From assembly GCA_003546025.1 (NCBI GenBank), contig QPKB01000008.1, forward strand, positions 43,558,625 to 43,622,624: a stretch of DNA of 64,000 bases, given 5' to 3'. The stretch is from Camphora micrantha (lineage: Eukaryota > Streptophyta > Magnoliopsida > Laurales > Lauraceae). Each line of letters starts with the position of its first letter. Position 1 is the first letter of the stretch. The notes beneath the pieces are model-generated. The model ran no database searches and was not told where the DNA came from. It saw only the letters and a program-made list of their open reading frames with translations. This document shows, piece after piece, positions 28,201-36,439 of the stretch. A program made the position numbers and the translations under genes.

Positions 28201-28937
28201 GTTTTAGAGGGTGGTCATCTTGTGCAGTTCTCTCATAGCCACAAGTGTCACTGGCACACACGCTCAACGATAGGTGGCCTTTTGCTGAATACCGGCCCAA
28301 AAATTGGATAATTCATTCATTAGGCACATGGTGTATGTCTGCAGAATCTGAATTTGGAGTTTCCCTGATTGTGCATTGATTTCTTGTCTGGCCCACCTGA
28401 TGAGTGGAGCATTATTATGTGGATCATGGCACATAAAGCTGGGGTGCATATCTGATGAATGACTGGGATCAAATCCCATTATCCATATACATGCTATGCT
28501 GTCATGTGTTACTCTGTGTTTGGGCTTGATCTACCTATGGTCCATGATTATGCATGCTTCATCCACTCCAATACTGCAATATGTTGACTAATTATAACCA
28601 CCCATGCCTTTTCTTCAGTTTGTATGATTCATTGAATGCTGAGCCTCGGCTGAAGCCTCCTGATGAGACAGCCCAGAATTCAACTAGTTCAGACCATGGT
28701 GAGGTGGCAGCGCACAAGCCCGGGGAAAGCTGTGAGCTTTTACACAAGGGATCCATTGAAGTACCTGCGATTGATGAAATTGACTCCTTTTCGGAGGAAT
28801 TGCAAAATGGCACTAGTAAAACAGTGAATGAGGCACCGCAGATCCAGCCTCAAAAGAAGTGGAACCCTGCAAGAGGGTTGGCACGTGGAAGGAGGCCGAG
28901 GGGGCTTCCCCGGAGAGGCAGGGGAAGGGGAAAGTGA
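1360..28937 (+). CDS. KAKU4: KAKU4-like nuclear envelope / nucleoporin-related protein (11 exons)
   Basis: Exons: 1360-1624, 3365-3426, 3661-3782, 15494-15860, 17768-17950, 23227-23673, 23885-23984, 24124-24193, 25156-25292, 28103-28196 and 28619-28937. They total 2166 nt, a 721-residue protein, with phases that join cleanly. Visible motifs in order: GGKIVRRRR near residue 20; an acidic DDDEDDD tract at exon 2; KRVIERLLLQETFTR running into RDECMELMKIIQSRVV across the exon 3/4 junction; AIMEAKKWLEEKK; PVDMAKSYMRSRPPWASPSW in exon 5; LKRNSLSIGPWATIEETRR in exon 6; and a C-terminal RG-rich tail (RGRRPRGLPRRGRGRGK). These match plant KAKU4, a lamina-like protein reported at the inner nuclear membrane with CRWN proteins; the related NUP1/NUP136 basket nucleoporin is the alternative. 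The middle is low-complexity and likely disordered. Intron 2 uses a GC donor. Introns 3 and 5 are swollen by transposons. Confidence 0.82.
1625..3364 (+). other. Intron 1 of the KAKU4-like gene
   Basis: A 1.74-kb intron with donor GTAAGC at 1625 and acceptor CCAG at 3361-3364 after a T run. It is phase 1. The first 200 bases are T-rich with the GGGTTTT/TAGGG patterns common in plant first introns. I see no transposon with clear ends and no conserved open frame in it. Confidence 0.6.
3427..3660 (+). other. GC-AG intron (intron 2 of the KAKU4-like gene)
   Basis: Exon 2 ends CAG and is followed by GCAAGT at 3427, the strong consensus for GC donors. The intron ends TTGCAG at 3655-3660. Splicing at 3426/3661 keeps phase 0 and joins KLNQ to LQNETTP. 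The nearest GT donor (3431) changes phase and meets a stop codon immediately after either acceptor (3661 or 3667). A second AG six bases downstream (3666) would remove only two residues in the same phase. Confidence 0.7.
3945..4437. mobile_element. Candidate MITE with GAGTC-rich ends
   Basis: The left end CATGGTTCTAAAATTGG and the reverse complement of the right end, CAAGGTTTAAAACTCAG, resemble each other as imperfect terminal inverted repeats. Inside both ends are runs rich in GACTC/GAGTC and CAAGTCAACTTGG-like palindromic segments. There is no coding capacity. The target duplication is unclear (TTGA is possible). It lies in intron 3 just 5' of the nested L1. Confidence 0.4.
4634..4980 (-). 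pseudogene. L1 RNase H C-terminus and 3' UTR (distal part of the split L1)
   Basis: Minus-strand translation shows LADIIEEVV, then KLAKEGVLKPALTI before a stop near 4814, the signature end of plant L1 RNase H domains. The remaining ~180 bases are T/G-rich 3' UTR that runs into the A tail (plus-strand T run at 4632-4645). It is separated from the rest of the L1 by the chromovirus and the small TIR element. Confidence 0.75.
4981..5402 (-). repeat. 3' LTR of the chromovirus
   Basis: A 422-bp direct repeat of 10107-10523. It contains an internal tandem array of a roughly 50-bp unit (AAACTACCTTAGAAGACTC and ACATTTATGATAG motifs), three degenerate copies, whose number and sequence differ from the other LTR. 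Confidence 0.9.
5360..6100 (-). pseudogene. pol: Chromovirus integrase C-terminus and chromodomain
   Basis: Same frame as the integrase core, after one nonsense codon. It shows NRSIKKTPFEAAYG, the GPF-like region (KARKFGPCKVMKKI, AYIIELP) and then a chromodomain (FLVKWLSKPASESTWIAEEEL) with the expected aromatic residues. A chromodomain at this place defines chromoviruses and is thought to guide integration to particular chromatin. The frame runs into the 3' LTR at 5402. Confidence 0.88.
6101..7078 (-). pseudogene. pol: Chromovirus RNase H end and integrase core
   Basis: Starts in RNase H (VYSDHQALRYLNSQ, YKAGESNKVADALSRR). The integrase HHCC zinc finger follows (H-x-H in GNGLGGHFGRD, CQKC). 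The catalytic core has the two aspartates (SMDFVLGLP, IVSDRDVKF). The third acidic residue appears replaced by lysine: the motif reads DGQTKVVNRSL where the family normally has glutamate. An in-frame TAA at 6101-6103 stops the frame after AEFAY. Confidence 0.88.
7079..7859 (-). pseudogene. pol: Chromovirus reverse transcriptase (catalytic part) and RNase H start
   Basis: Contains FGLSNAPSTFMRVM and the RT active-site motif YFDDILIYS, both aspartates present, then the thumb/connection region (EWPTPKSVGDVRSFHGLASF). RNase H follows with VVECDASHMGIGAVLSQ and YDLEFYALVRAIRQWEHYL. The frame shifts again near 7080-7095 and the RNase H continues in the next frame (VVYSDHQALRYL). Confidence 0.88.
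7846..9045 (-). pseudogene. pol: Chromovirus zinc knuckle, protease and N-terminal reverse transcriptase
   Basis: The frame carries a CX2CX4HX4C zinc knuckle (about 9040-8999), an acidic linker, an aspartic protease with LDGGSSENMVS, and the start of RT (LTPKKDGSWRMCIDSRAINK, then FSKIDLRSGYHQIRM). It ends at 7846 by a frameshift right after the IRM motif, where a short tandem duplication of GATGACT appears to have broken the frame. The codon at 8983-8985 is GTG, so this frame is not an independent ORF but the continuation of gag-pol. Confidence 0.88.
9128..10090 (-). pseudogene. gag: Chromovirus gag (capsid region)
   Basis: A 320-residue frame starting MAGRGRGRGARGNQ next to the primer site. 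A coiled-coil-like LRQMIEDLSRAVQALQ segment precedes the retrotransposon gag capsid domain: DFFGKMHVEDYLDWEATLENYF, LKLKGPALQWWKRVEEQR, LRKQFLPSDYAMELYERFHSL, MTVEEYTSEFNNLLNR. The frame stops at 9128, before the zinc knuckle, which lies in a different frame just downstream (CFTCGKRGHTSYAC, about 9040-8999). A frameshift therefore separates capsid from nucleocapsid. Confidence 0.88.
10091..10103 (-). other. tRNA primer-binding site of the chromovirus
   Basis: The reverse complement reads TGGTATCAGAGCC, complementary to the 3' end of plant initiator methionine tRNA. It starts three bases inside the 5' LTR end, overlapping the region just before the gag ATG. Confidence 0.85.
10107..10523 (-). 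repeat. 5' LTR of the chromovirus
   Basis: A 417-bp copy of the 4981-5402 LTR. It differs by a handful of substitutions and by small indels in the internal ~50-bp repeat array. As the 5' LTR on the minus strand it would carry the element promoter; I cannot place a TATA box with certainty. Confidence 0.9.
10524..11224. mobile_element. Non-autonomous Mutator-like (MULE) element with 9-bp TSD
   Basis: The perfect 9-bp direct repeat ACAATGATT at 10524-10532 and 11216-11224 flanks a 683-bp segment. Its ends are imperfect inverted repeats: left ATGGATGAAAATATTGGTTG, right (reverse complement) CAAGGATAAAAATAGCGGTA. Both ends are rich in GCTACG/CGTAGC motifs, the centre is AT-rich and non-coding. 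A 9-bp duplication is typical of Mutator elements. Its removal, leaving one ACAATGATT, restores the L1 RNase H frame. The chromovirus used the first five bases of the left duplication as its own target. Confidence 0.7.
11216..12562 (-). pseudogene. L1 C-terminal polyprotein remnant: RT zinc-binding and RNase H start
   Basis: The open frame at 12125-11484 encodes the reverse-transcriptase zinc-binding (zf-RVT) region: VIVFWWTALLGG, then CPKCLAGKESIDHLLLNC, then AQHLWRSVLGWF. Upstream, 12534-12325 gives ICLALLGKWLWRIGDDSQGLW, the usual block between RT and zf-RVT in plant L1. Downstream, 11480-11216 carries the first RNase H segment (LKLNFDGSAS, KAELLVLELASVK) with frame breaks. The same family recurs at 54554-56069. 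It is not functional, being truncated and interrupted. Confidence 0.8.
12578..13311 (+). other. Intron 3 segment with an L1-like 3' tail
   Basis: No coding sequence seen. Positions about 12900-13045 resemble a plus-strand L1 3' UTR ending in T/A-rich sequence and TATCATTAAAAG, similar to the CACCATTAAAA end seen at 16836, but I find no target duplication. The rest is unremarkable intron sequence. Confidence 0.35.
13312..13460. repeat. Tandem duplication, 78-bp unit
   Basis: The units at 13312-13389 and 13390-13460 share GATTAGGGAT, TGATG-CC-TTGATTAGT and CTACATCCC in the same order, offset by 78 bases, with several substitutions between copies. Function unknown. Confidence 0.6.
13649..14229 (-). 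mobile_element. Short 5'-truncated L1 with 13-bp TSD (RNase H end)
   Basis: Perfect 13-bp duplications GCGTATACAGTAT are at 13649-13661 and 14217-14229. The enclosed minus-strand sequence encodes the RNase H C-terminal half of a plant L1: VVIEGDSYSAIQWGSG, then FHHIFRQANVMADALAKEGVFR before a stop near 13766. A T-rich stretch at 13661-13680 on the plus strand marks the A-rich tail. It inserted independently of the large L1 in the same intron. Confidence 0.85.
14230..15493 (+). other. Distal part of intron 3, no feature recognised
   Basis: The sequence up to the exon 4 acceptor (TTTCACTAG at 15493) shows no convincing gene or bounded transposon. A T run followed by AAACAGTATTG at about 14984-15003 could be another old retroelement tail. 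Confidence 0.35.
16640..16856 (+). mobile_element. Probable L1 3' UTR fragment with poly(A) tail
   Basis: A G/T-rich segment ending TTCACCATT followed by a run of 15 A at about 16841-16855. The ACCATT-A(n) ending also occurs in the tiny insertion at 27600. I could not find a matching duplication at the left side, so the left boundary is a guess. It lies in intron 4, sense to the gene. Confidence 0.45.
17951..18903 (+). other. Start of intron 5; possible retroelement tail
   Basis: The intron begins GTACTTTCC at 17951. At about 18306-18360 the plus strand has TTTCTTTAATGAACAAAG and TATTTTATTGAAGAC, which looks like the reverse complement of an L1 A-rich end and may belong with the RNase H remnant at 18904-19450. 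Between them, 18400-18740 has a promoter-like, AT-rich composition that could be an inserted solo LTR, not proven. Confidence 0.35.
18904..19450 (-). pseudogene. L1-type RNase H remnant interrupted by a (GA)n tract
   Basis: Read on the minus strand, 19438-19272 gives GCVNFNVDGASKGKPGQQEL, the start of a plant retroelement RNase H domain with its first catalytic aspartate. It then runs into a (GA)n repeat (19216-19270, CT on plus). Downstream a decayed stretch leads to FTHICRSSNKVANGKAKEG and a stop at 18904-18906, the usual domain end. Several frame breaks are present. It sits in intron 5, antisense to the host gene. Confidence 0.7.
19216..19270. repeat. (CT)n microsatellite
   Basis: About 27 perfect CT units, embedded in the RNase H remnant. 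On the minus strand it reads as an Arg-Glu repeat in that frame. Confidence 0.95.
19451..21013 (+). other. Intron 5 segment, repeat-like, no gene supported
   Basis: Contains AT-rich sequence with TCACTTCACT and reverse-complement GTGAGGTGAAG motifs near 19530-19770 that could be the arms of a small inverted-repeat element. The purine-rich stretch at 20080-21000 has no recognisable protein motif in any frame. Confidence 0.3.
21014..21062 (-). mobile_element. RTE LINE 3'-end fragment
   Basis: The reverse complement reads GCAGCCGATCCCAAC, then AAGGCATTGATGATGATG, the same ending as the RTE element at 60541-60587 (GCAGCCGACCCTAA, AAGGCTTTGATGATTG). Only the last ~50 bases are recognisable. Confidence 0.55.
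21114..21850. repeat. Possible small LTR-type element: two direct repeats about 600 bp apart
   Basis: The segments starting at about 21118 and 21714 share AAATGRCYACATTTTCATAA and TTCACTGTAT-like sequence, then ATTCAAAC repeats and CTCTCCTAATATTKCTCC. Between them lies ~400 bp without coding motifs and a purine-rich block GAGGGGGAGG near 21619, just before the second repeat. This fits a degraded LTR or TRIM element, but the primer site and target duplication were not found. Confidence 0.4.
21860..23226 (+). other. Distal part of intron 5, no feature recognised
   Basis: AT-rich sequence to the exon 6 acceptor GTTCAG at 23226. The longest antisense frame (22383-22018) has no recognisable motif. 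Confidence 0.4.
24315..24653 (+). mobile_element. TRIM (miniature LTR retrotransposon) in intron 8
   Basis: Two ~107-bp direct repeats lie at 24320-24429 and 24543-24648, both beginning TGTTGAG and containing GGCTCCACCCGAGG and TAGGAATGGTT. Immediately after the first is TGGTATCAGAACC (24430), a Met-tRNA primer site. Just before the second is the purine tract AAGGGGAG. A GTTAT duplication flanks the whole (24315-24319, 24649-24653). The 113-bp interior has no coding capacity. All parts match the definition of a TRIM. Confidence 0.75.
26777..26929. repeat. Partial tandem duplication, ~98-bp offset
   Basis: The block starting CCTTAATTTGGATATGG at 26777 recurs at 26875 with a shortened middle; CAGCCCATTGGGTCTCACAG is identical in both copies. 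Confidence 0.7.
27586..27641 (+). mobile_element. Near poly(A)-only L1-mediated insertion with 14-bp TSD
   Basis: The 14-bp direct repeat TCTTGGAAGTTCTT at 27586-27599 and 27628-27641 flanks a 28-bp insert made of ACCATT followed by about 21 A and a C. ACCATT-A(n) is also the end of the L1-like tail at 16836-16855. It reads as an extreme 5' truncation during target-primed reverse transcription. Confidence 0.8.
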
Positions 28938-31900
28938 TTGATCTGCACTTTGTTGCTGTTGTACTAGTTATTGTACACTAGTTAGGAAGGGAAATCAGTA
29001 GGGTTGGCTGTAGCTTTAATTGATGATTTCCCCTGTTAACGTCGGCAAAATGTTTCCGGCAAATTCCACATCGGTAGGCTGTGTACTGTTTTAGGTTCCT
29101 TTTTTATTGGTTATACCTCAAGATTTGAGTTTCATGGCTTGGTAGTTATGTATCACATTTATCACTTTTTTCTGTTCCAGTTGTTTCCTGACGTTAATGG
29201 ACAATGCAAACAAAATTTGCTTTTACTACCAGGAAGATGAGAACTTGGAAGAAATTGAAATTTGGTTGAGGGGGTTCTAAGGCGTACATGCACTCGTGGA
29301 TCAGCTTAAATCTCAGGTTGGGTGAGTTGAATGAGTCTAAACCTTCTAGTCTGCTAGACTTTTTTCTTGGTAGAAGTTGTAGTTTGCTGGACCTCAGTTA
29401 TCTGAACTTCCAAGTTGAGTCGACCTTTCTAACCTGTGAATTTGAATTTTCTCAATCTCATAACTAGCCCATAGGCAGCAGCTCCATAGGTAGGGCTTTT
29501 GGGTTGTATATCCATCACTTAAAACCCTAAATCTACTGCGGCGCCACCTGTCCTGCAGCCCATATAAGAATATAAACCAGATTTAAAATAAAGAAGGTGG
29601 CATCTTGAGGAAGAATCTATGAAAATGTGATGGTAGGCTTGTGGTCTAGCACGTTTGTTAGCTGGTGTAAATGGTCAAACCTATGTCTGGTAGGTAGTCT
29701 CTCATGAAAGCAATACATTATGACTTTTGAGTATGCGAAAACTAAGCAGGTGGATATGTATGTATGTATGTATGCAATCACTCTGTAATTAGGAGTCTAG
29801 GACCTAAATCTTGTAGTTTTCTTGGTGGGGGGTCAACAAGGAACAAACTGGTGTTGAAGTATCAGTTGAAAATTTGATCATGATGTGGTGGGTCATTGTG
29901 GAATCAAGGGTCAAGATTCTCATGCAAAGCAACTCTGTGATGTGATTAAAGTGAGGATAATTTGATTTGTTCCCTAGTGGCTAGCACAGCTAACATAGAT
30001 AGGAACAGGGTTCAAGTCCCACTCATATGCAGTGTCGCTCAAGGCAGTGATTGAAACCAGTAGGTCTTCAGGTACCTCATCTTAGACCTTTTCCCCCCCA
30101 CAGTGGTACAACTATCAACAAGAATATCAAATTGAAGGACAATATTAAATAGAAAAACTGATAATAGTAGGCTGATATGGGCCCTGTATTTTGTAACATG
30201 CTCAATCCGATGAGTACCCATTAGCAACAAACATGTAACATTCACTATGTATATGGACTGGATACATGTCAGTTGATTACGACACATAATTATTGTACAA
30301 ATTTCCAACATTGGTTGCACCAAGTCAAGTAGAGCAAGCTTATGTATTGATGATGTTTGGTGTGAGCTCCTTGGGTGCTAAACAAAATCATGAATGTTGC
30401 AATTAAAGTGCTTGATTGAAATATAAAAAAGGGAGGGAAAGGAATTTGCCATCATTTTTGCTAGTATTGGTCACATGATGGACAAAACATTGAATTCAAT
30501 GTCAAAATGACAAAAAGCAAGTGGTAGGGAAATAATTTGGAAATTTCATGTCACACTTCAGTCCACTGAGTATAGTGAAAGCAAATGCATGGCAGAAATA
30601 TCATTATGTCCTGATCCTTTCCTATCATTTGATCCTTTGTCATGATTTGGTATGAGCCTTTTGACTGCCTTTTCTACCTTGTTCAGGTGATGTTTGCAAT
30701 TGAGAGCTACACCCCAATCAACTAGGCCTTCAATCACTTATTCTGAATTGCCTTTCATTTAATCATGTTCCGTGATTCCCCAAGGTGAAAAAACAACATG
30801 AGTGCTTCTCATTGGAGAAAATATTTCTCCAAGCTCACTTAATCCAATCAAAAAAGGAATTCATTTACAAATAATTGAATTGCCTATCATCAATTATTAG
30901 ATTCCATGATTCAAGAAAATCAATGTCAAAATTACTTCAATCCAAATAAACCGAGCTTCATTAACAAATGTTTGAATTGCTTATCATTCAATTGAAAACA
31001 TGGGTTCTAATAGTTGGTGACAATATTTTATACTATGTTTTCAAGTTTGCCCATACCTAATCATGTGAAGCCATGTTTCTTCCCTTGTGCTTGGTCTTGA
31101 CTGTTGGGTTCTCCATGCTTCTATAACTGCAACCCATAACCATACATACATACTCAGAACCCAAGACTTCTTGCACTTATCTGCACTTGGTAGAGAAAAA
31201 CATTTAAATGACAAAATCACCTTCATGTTCAAAGAATAGTCTGTGTAACAAGAATGGATTTCATCAGGGTCTTTGCGCACCGGTGATTCTAATCGTATGT
31301 ATTAATGAACTAAAATTTTGAGTAGACTCCCAGAAGGATAAAAGTATTAAGAAGTCTAATCAACCCAGTTGTGTTGGTGTTATAAGATAATTCAGTCTGT
31401 TAATTTGTGATTTGGCATGGCCAAGTGATTACAATGCTGTTATGATGTAACGTAGAGGACAGAAAATTTTCCTTTATTTCACTTTATTTTTTTTAATGGT
31501 GTGCGCGCATTGTGGTGTGAGCTGCCATCATTTCCAAAGATACAAGCATAGATTCATTTTTTTAATCCAGTAGTTTACTTTTAAATTGGATAATGTCCAG
31601 CTTAATCCACTTATAAACCATAAAAATATGTTTTCTTTCCTAAAACTTATGATGACTTTCCCTTCTCTTAGTCAATCATAAAGCGAATTACAATTAACTA
31701 GATTGAACTTTTGATTGAAGCCTTACTATCCTCCGCTGCGAAAAGAAATTTCTATGAAAGGGTTCCAAGAGTCATCATATTGAGAAATCTTTGTCTGGCT
31801 TCACATTCATTTGATATAGGTCTCTGACTCATTATATGGTGATCACTATAGCCTTTATAGATTGGGGCAGAATTAAGCGGGAAGTTATCGAATTTGAATT

Positions 31901-32425
31901 TTCTTCCCTCTCCTCCTACAATTCTCTTGATACTAGTTGTAGCCATCACTGTCAGTAATGTGAATATAGTGAGGGATGCCATATCGTTTTACTTGACCGA
32001 AATAAATGATTAGGCCAATTTGTACAACCCCCAACAATAGAAGGAAAAAAAAAAAAAGGCATTTCAGCTACAACTTTTATTCTCTCAATTCAAAATAAAG
32101 GGTTTAGATATCAGGTCCATCCAATACACTCATATATAAGAGAGTCTAATGTGGCAAGATACCTTGGACCATATGCAGACAATGGAAAAGACATGGAAAC
32201 CTCCCAATACAAAATATATTCCCATATTCTGATATACATAAGAAATTTAATACTACTCTTAGATAAAGAAAGGGCTCAATCATACTAAATTGGCCTTAAT
32301 CTTCCTAACATTCAAACACAACTCCAAAAGTCTCAAAATACCCAACTGCTCCCTCTGCACTTTTGTTTTCTCTGTACAACACATCTCTTACACTTACCAA
32401 CAAACTAGACAGTTCTAACTTAAAA
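28938..32425. other. Intergenic spacer; proximal part is the KAKU4-like 3' UTR
   Basis: The first ~250 bases after the stop at 28935-28937 are T-rich and probably 3' UTR. Beyond that I see no gene: open frames on both strands are short and without motifs. A (TATG)n microsatellite of about five units lies near 29755-29774. The region 30400-31000 repeats AATTGAATTGC-like words, suggesting decayed repeats. Confidence 0.45.
29755..29774. repeat. (TATG)n microsatellite
   Basis: Five tandem TATG units in the intergenic spacer. Confidence 0.8.
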
Positions 32426-32961
32426 CTAATTTGAAGAGGAAGAGGAAGAGGAAGAAGAAAATGTGATCTCCACAGATCCATCATAGATGAGCTCCTCAAT
32501 CATCTCTTCAATGTACTCATCGTCCACGTGCTTCAGCTCTTCTTCTGCCTCCCTTTCTGCCTTTGCTACTAGTTTTGGCTCCTGTCTGGAAGCCATGCAA
32601 CATTTTTGTAACTTTGCTGTAAGTGCTGCAGAGAGAACCCGCGAAGGATTCGATGTGTTGGGATCAAATGGAAAGTTAGTGCGTGCTCTTGGCCCGCACA
32701 TGAGCCATGCTGCTTCATCATAAGCTCTAGCTGCATCTTCGGCAGTCTCGAATGTTCCTAACCAGATTCTAGTCTTTCTGCACCAAAAAGAAGTATAAAA
32801 TGAGTTAGATTGCTTGTTAAATGAATGGATAATCGATATAAAGAACGCAATTTATTCCATGGTGAAGGTGAAGTGAATTACAGTAATGGGTGTCGAATTT
32901 CGGAGACCCAAGAGCCCCAGTGCCTCTGTCTCACTCCTCTGAATCTTTGTAGTCTTGCCAT
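32426..32961 (-). CDS. ERF003: AP2/ERF transcription factor, ERF003-like (group V)
   Basis: Two exons: 32961-32882 and 32777-32426, together 432 nt for 143 residues. The protein begins MARLQRFRGVRQRHWGSWVSE and holds a single AP2 domain at about residues 6-63: WGSWVSEIRHPL, then TRIWLGTFETAEDAARAYDE and ALLMCGPRARTNFPF-like residues (here AWLMCGPRARTNFPF). The intron falls inside the AP2 domain after RHPL, as in ERF003 and SHINE/WIN relatives. LLSATLTAKL-like (VLSAALTAKLQKCCMAS) and EEMIEELIYDGSVEI blocks downstream match ERF003 rather than WIN1/SHN. The C-terminus is a serine run ending in N. The acidic EEMIEELIYDGS segment may serve in activation. It binds DNA in the nucleus; targets cannot be inferred. 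Confidence 0.9.
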
Positions 32962-33074
32962 GGGTGAGAAAAGAAGTGATTCTGCTTTCTTTCTGGATTG
33001 AAGCATGGGGTATGGTGTGTATTTGAATGAAGTGTAGGGACATGGTCCTTTTGTAGAGGGAGAAGCCCCCCTTC

Positions 33075-33082
33075 CTTTTATA
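33075..33082 (-). promoter_or_regulatory. TATA box of the ERF003-like gene
   Basis: TATAAAAG on the minus strand, 114 bases before the ATG at 32961, followed by a pyrimidine-rich leader. Distance and sequence suit a core plant TATA box. Confidence 0.65.
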
Positions 33083-33089
33083 ACAAGGC

Positions 33090-35305
33090 ACAATGACATA
33101 AAAGTCCTTGATTTTCAGTTACAACTACCAAATGTCCTGCAGTAAAGTCTTTTTGAGATAATTTACTACTGATTACTGTTGGGTCTTTGATTGCTATGCC
33201 TTTCACCATCAGATATGATCTATAATACAATAATGCTGGTGAGGCCCACAAAAAACTGAGATATAAACACTGTACTTGGGAGACACTGATGATCAAATCA
33301 TGATGAGTAATGTGAAATTTGTTCATAGGGGAATCCGAGCCATTCATTAGGTAAGAAGCTTTTCTGAACTATTAGGACTGGTGAGAACTACTTGTTAGAC
33401 TGAATGGATGGTTTTGACCCCTTTTCCCATATTTTTCATTTAAAAAAAAATTTATTTATCAGTTCTTTTGACATTCTGATCATTATGGTTGGACTGAGTT
33501 GGACTGATAGGAGAACCAACCACTCCAATGGTCTGGCCTTCCATCTAGCCCTCCAGTGTTTAGAAAAGTGATTTGGTCTCTTTCTCTCTCAATTCCTCCT
33601 TTAAATATGAGAAACCTAAGTTTTTCCTGTGTTAACTTGGTGTAAAAGGATGAATCACTGTTGCTCCTGGTTGAGTGACCCACATGACATGACTTTGTTT
33701 AATGCAGTTCTGTAGGGCAAATTTCTCAAAATGATCTTAGCCTTGATAGCTGTGGGCCCCTTTTGCAAAGGACATAAGAGGGTTTGTTTTATGAAAGGAG
33801 AGAAACATCAGCAACAAACCTTATTAAGCTACTCAGCAGTCCTTGCACAAAAAAGTGCCAGGACACCATCTCCTTTTAACATCACCAGCAGACACTCCCT
33901 TGTCATTATCACCCTTTTATTCATTAAGTAGGCAAATGTCTATAAATATCTTACCTTACATTAAATTTCCAGGAAAATATATGTTCTTTTTCCTTTTAAT
34001 TTCTCTATGCATTTGAATTTTGAAGAACACCCTCCATATCTCTTTTGGTGGTCATAAGAAAAATAAATAAATAAAAGTCAATTTTCCACCTACCTAGTAC
34101 AAAAGGTATTAAACATCAAGCCCTTTTGACAACTGTGAGACATTTTGTAGGGTGGATATCTGTGACATTAGAGTTTCTGGGTGTTTTTACAGGCCCTCAC
34201 TTTTAAGGAGTTATTTGTGGAACCAGAGGATTTCATGATCAGTAGGTTTCTATTTTTACGGGAGAGAGAAATCTTGCATTCTTACCCCTTTCATTGGAAA
34301 TGAAAATCCTCACTATTGAGGAACATCCATTTATTTTTCTTTCCTGCAGGGAAAATGTGTCATGCCAAACAATAGGACAATTGACTGCATGTAAAATTAG
34401 GAAAATTTTCCTCTCTAACGCAAAATCCTTTGTTCGCACAAATACACCCTAACAGAGACCATTATTGGAGAGTGAAGTAGCTTCTTTCAATATTATTATT
34501 GTCAGGGAGTTTGTTATGATTCTAATGTTCTACAGTGAGCTTAGAGCTATGAAATGGTTTAATGCGTAAAATACATTTAAGCTGTCTATTTTAAGCCAGT
34601 TTTTTGCTTCTAATTAGTTCTCATAGACCCACAGATCATCTAATTGCTTGTTCAATTAAAAGGGGCCACAGCCTAGACCCAAGGTGATCATGTCCATGCA
34701 AGCAACCTATGGATAGAAATCCTCTTGAGACAATGATATGTTGATCATAATCCACACACAAATAGCTGACCTTTGTATGGATGATAGCCCTAATGACTTC
34801 TCTCCATTGTTCAAATTAGGCCTATTGATCAAGAGATTGGTAACATGGAATTGTTCCACTGAGCTAGCTATGAGCCATCTCATAGATGGCACCCCACTGA
34901 TTCGACGGTCGAGATCGATAGACACATCCATCGATCAGATGTCAACGACACTCTATACATGAAGTTTCAATGTACAATTGGTTGGTTGAGGAAACCATTC
35001 ATTTTTATTTTTTTTAACAAACTCTAAAAAAGATTAGATGGGGATTAGATAGATAAGAATAGAAATAGATAATTGATGAAGCCACGAGCAGATCACATGG
35101 AACCATTTTCTTTGCACATGAATTGCTCACATCCCCCTCCAAAAAACAAATCTTCCTATCCATGCATATGCTATACAAGAATCCAAGGGAGGGACGTGGG
35201 TGGGCCCCACTATCATGTCTCTTGTGAATAAAACTCCAAATCCATAAAAGGGATGGTTTTCATCATGCCACATGCATCGGACGGTCAACAGACAACGTGG
35301 ATGAT

Positions 35306-35308
<3 letters not shown>
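33090..35308. other. Upstream region of the ERF gene and spacer
   Basis: No gene or bounded element recognised. The first kilobase is the probable regulatory region of the ERF003-like gene. Open frames are short and motif-free. Confidence 0.4.

Positions 35309-35343
<35 letters not shown>
35309..35343. repeat. (GA)n microsatellite
   Basis: About 17 perfect GA units in intergenic DNA. Confidence 0.95.
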
Positions 35344-35345
<2 letters not shown>

Positions 35346-36439
35346 CGGCAGTGTTGCTTGTGGAATTTGAGTTGGGTTTATAAGAAGAATATGAATTGAG
35401 AAAAGATGAACAGTTGATAGAGGGCCTTCACTTTCTTTTTGTTCTTTTTGTGTGATTTTGCCTCTTGGTATTAGTTTTCAATCTATACAACTATTACAGT
35501 ACTGGATTGTTTATGATTCTGAACAGTAGAGATGGTATTATCTTTGCCATAATTTGGGTACAGTTACAGGCTTACAGCAGGGATGACATTTATCTTTGCC
35601 CCAATCATGATTACAGTTATAGGAAGGATGGTTTTATCTTGGACCGGAAGAACTATAGGTACAGTTGTAAGAGATTCTCTCTTTCAATTTCTTGCTGTGT
35701 CAGTAAACCTTGTCTTTCATCCTCTTTGTTGCTATGATTCTTCTTTGATATTATTAAGTTTCTTTAGTAAGCCGTTCCTACCAAGATCTCGAGGCGTTTG
35801 TATTGACACAGATAAATACTTTTCAATAAAAGTGAACAGCTAGGTATGGTTACCAATAATACTCTCAGTGAAGCTGATGGCAGGTACATGCAGCTTGTTT
35901 TGTAGGCCCAGATTTAGTCATTAGTGAGGAGATAAAAAAATTGGTAGCCAAGTGGCCCAACTTATGTTATATTTGGATGATCTCACCTTGGTTAGATGTG
36001 ATTGTACTCTATACATGGAGGATTTGAGACTATTCTCAATACTTTGGGGAGTTCATGTGCTGGCTGGAATGGGCCTAGCTTGTTCAAGCCCAGCCCGAAT
36101 GGGCCTGCCCGTTTGCAAAATGTACAAATAAATGAATAATAATCCTGTGTCAAGAATGTTGGGCCGGGCCCAAGCCTTATGCATAAATGGTCCAACACAT
36201 AAGCATCCCTACCCAACCTGATACAAGTGGATAAATCCAAATCCAACGTACACCTTTATAAGACAGTTCACAGTATATGTCCACTGGTTTTAACCATCCA
36301 ATTCTAACATTAATTCCTACCAATTGAATTGAACATGCATTGTTCATCCTCTTATAATTTGATATTTATTTTGGGTCCCCAACTAATCAAATGACTTTCC
36401 AATGAAGCAAGATAGAGGTTTTTCCGTATAGCTTACCTT
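35344..36439. other. Spacer with GGGCC-rich repeat fragment
   Basis: No coding sequence supported. At 36060-36200 GGCCTAGC, CCCAGCCCG and GGGCCGGGCCC motifs resemble those at 41630-41860, suggesting two copies of one dispersed repeat. Ends not resolved. Confidence 0.35.
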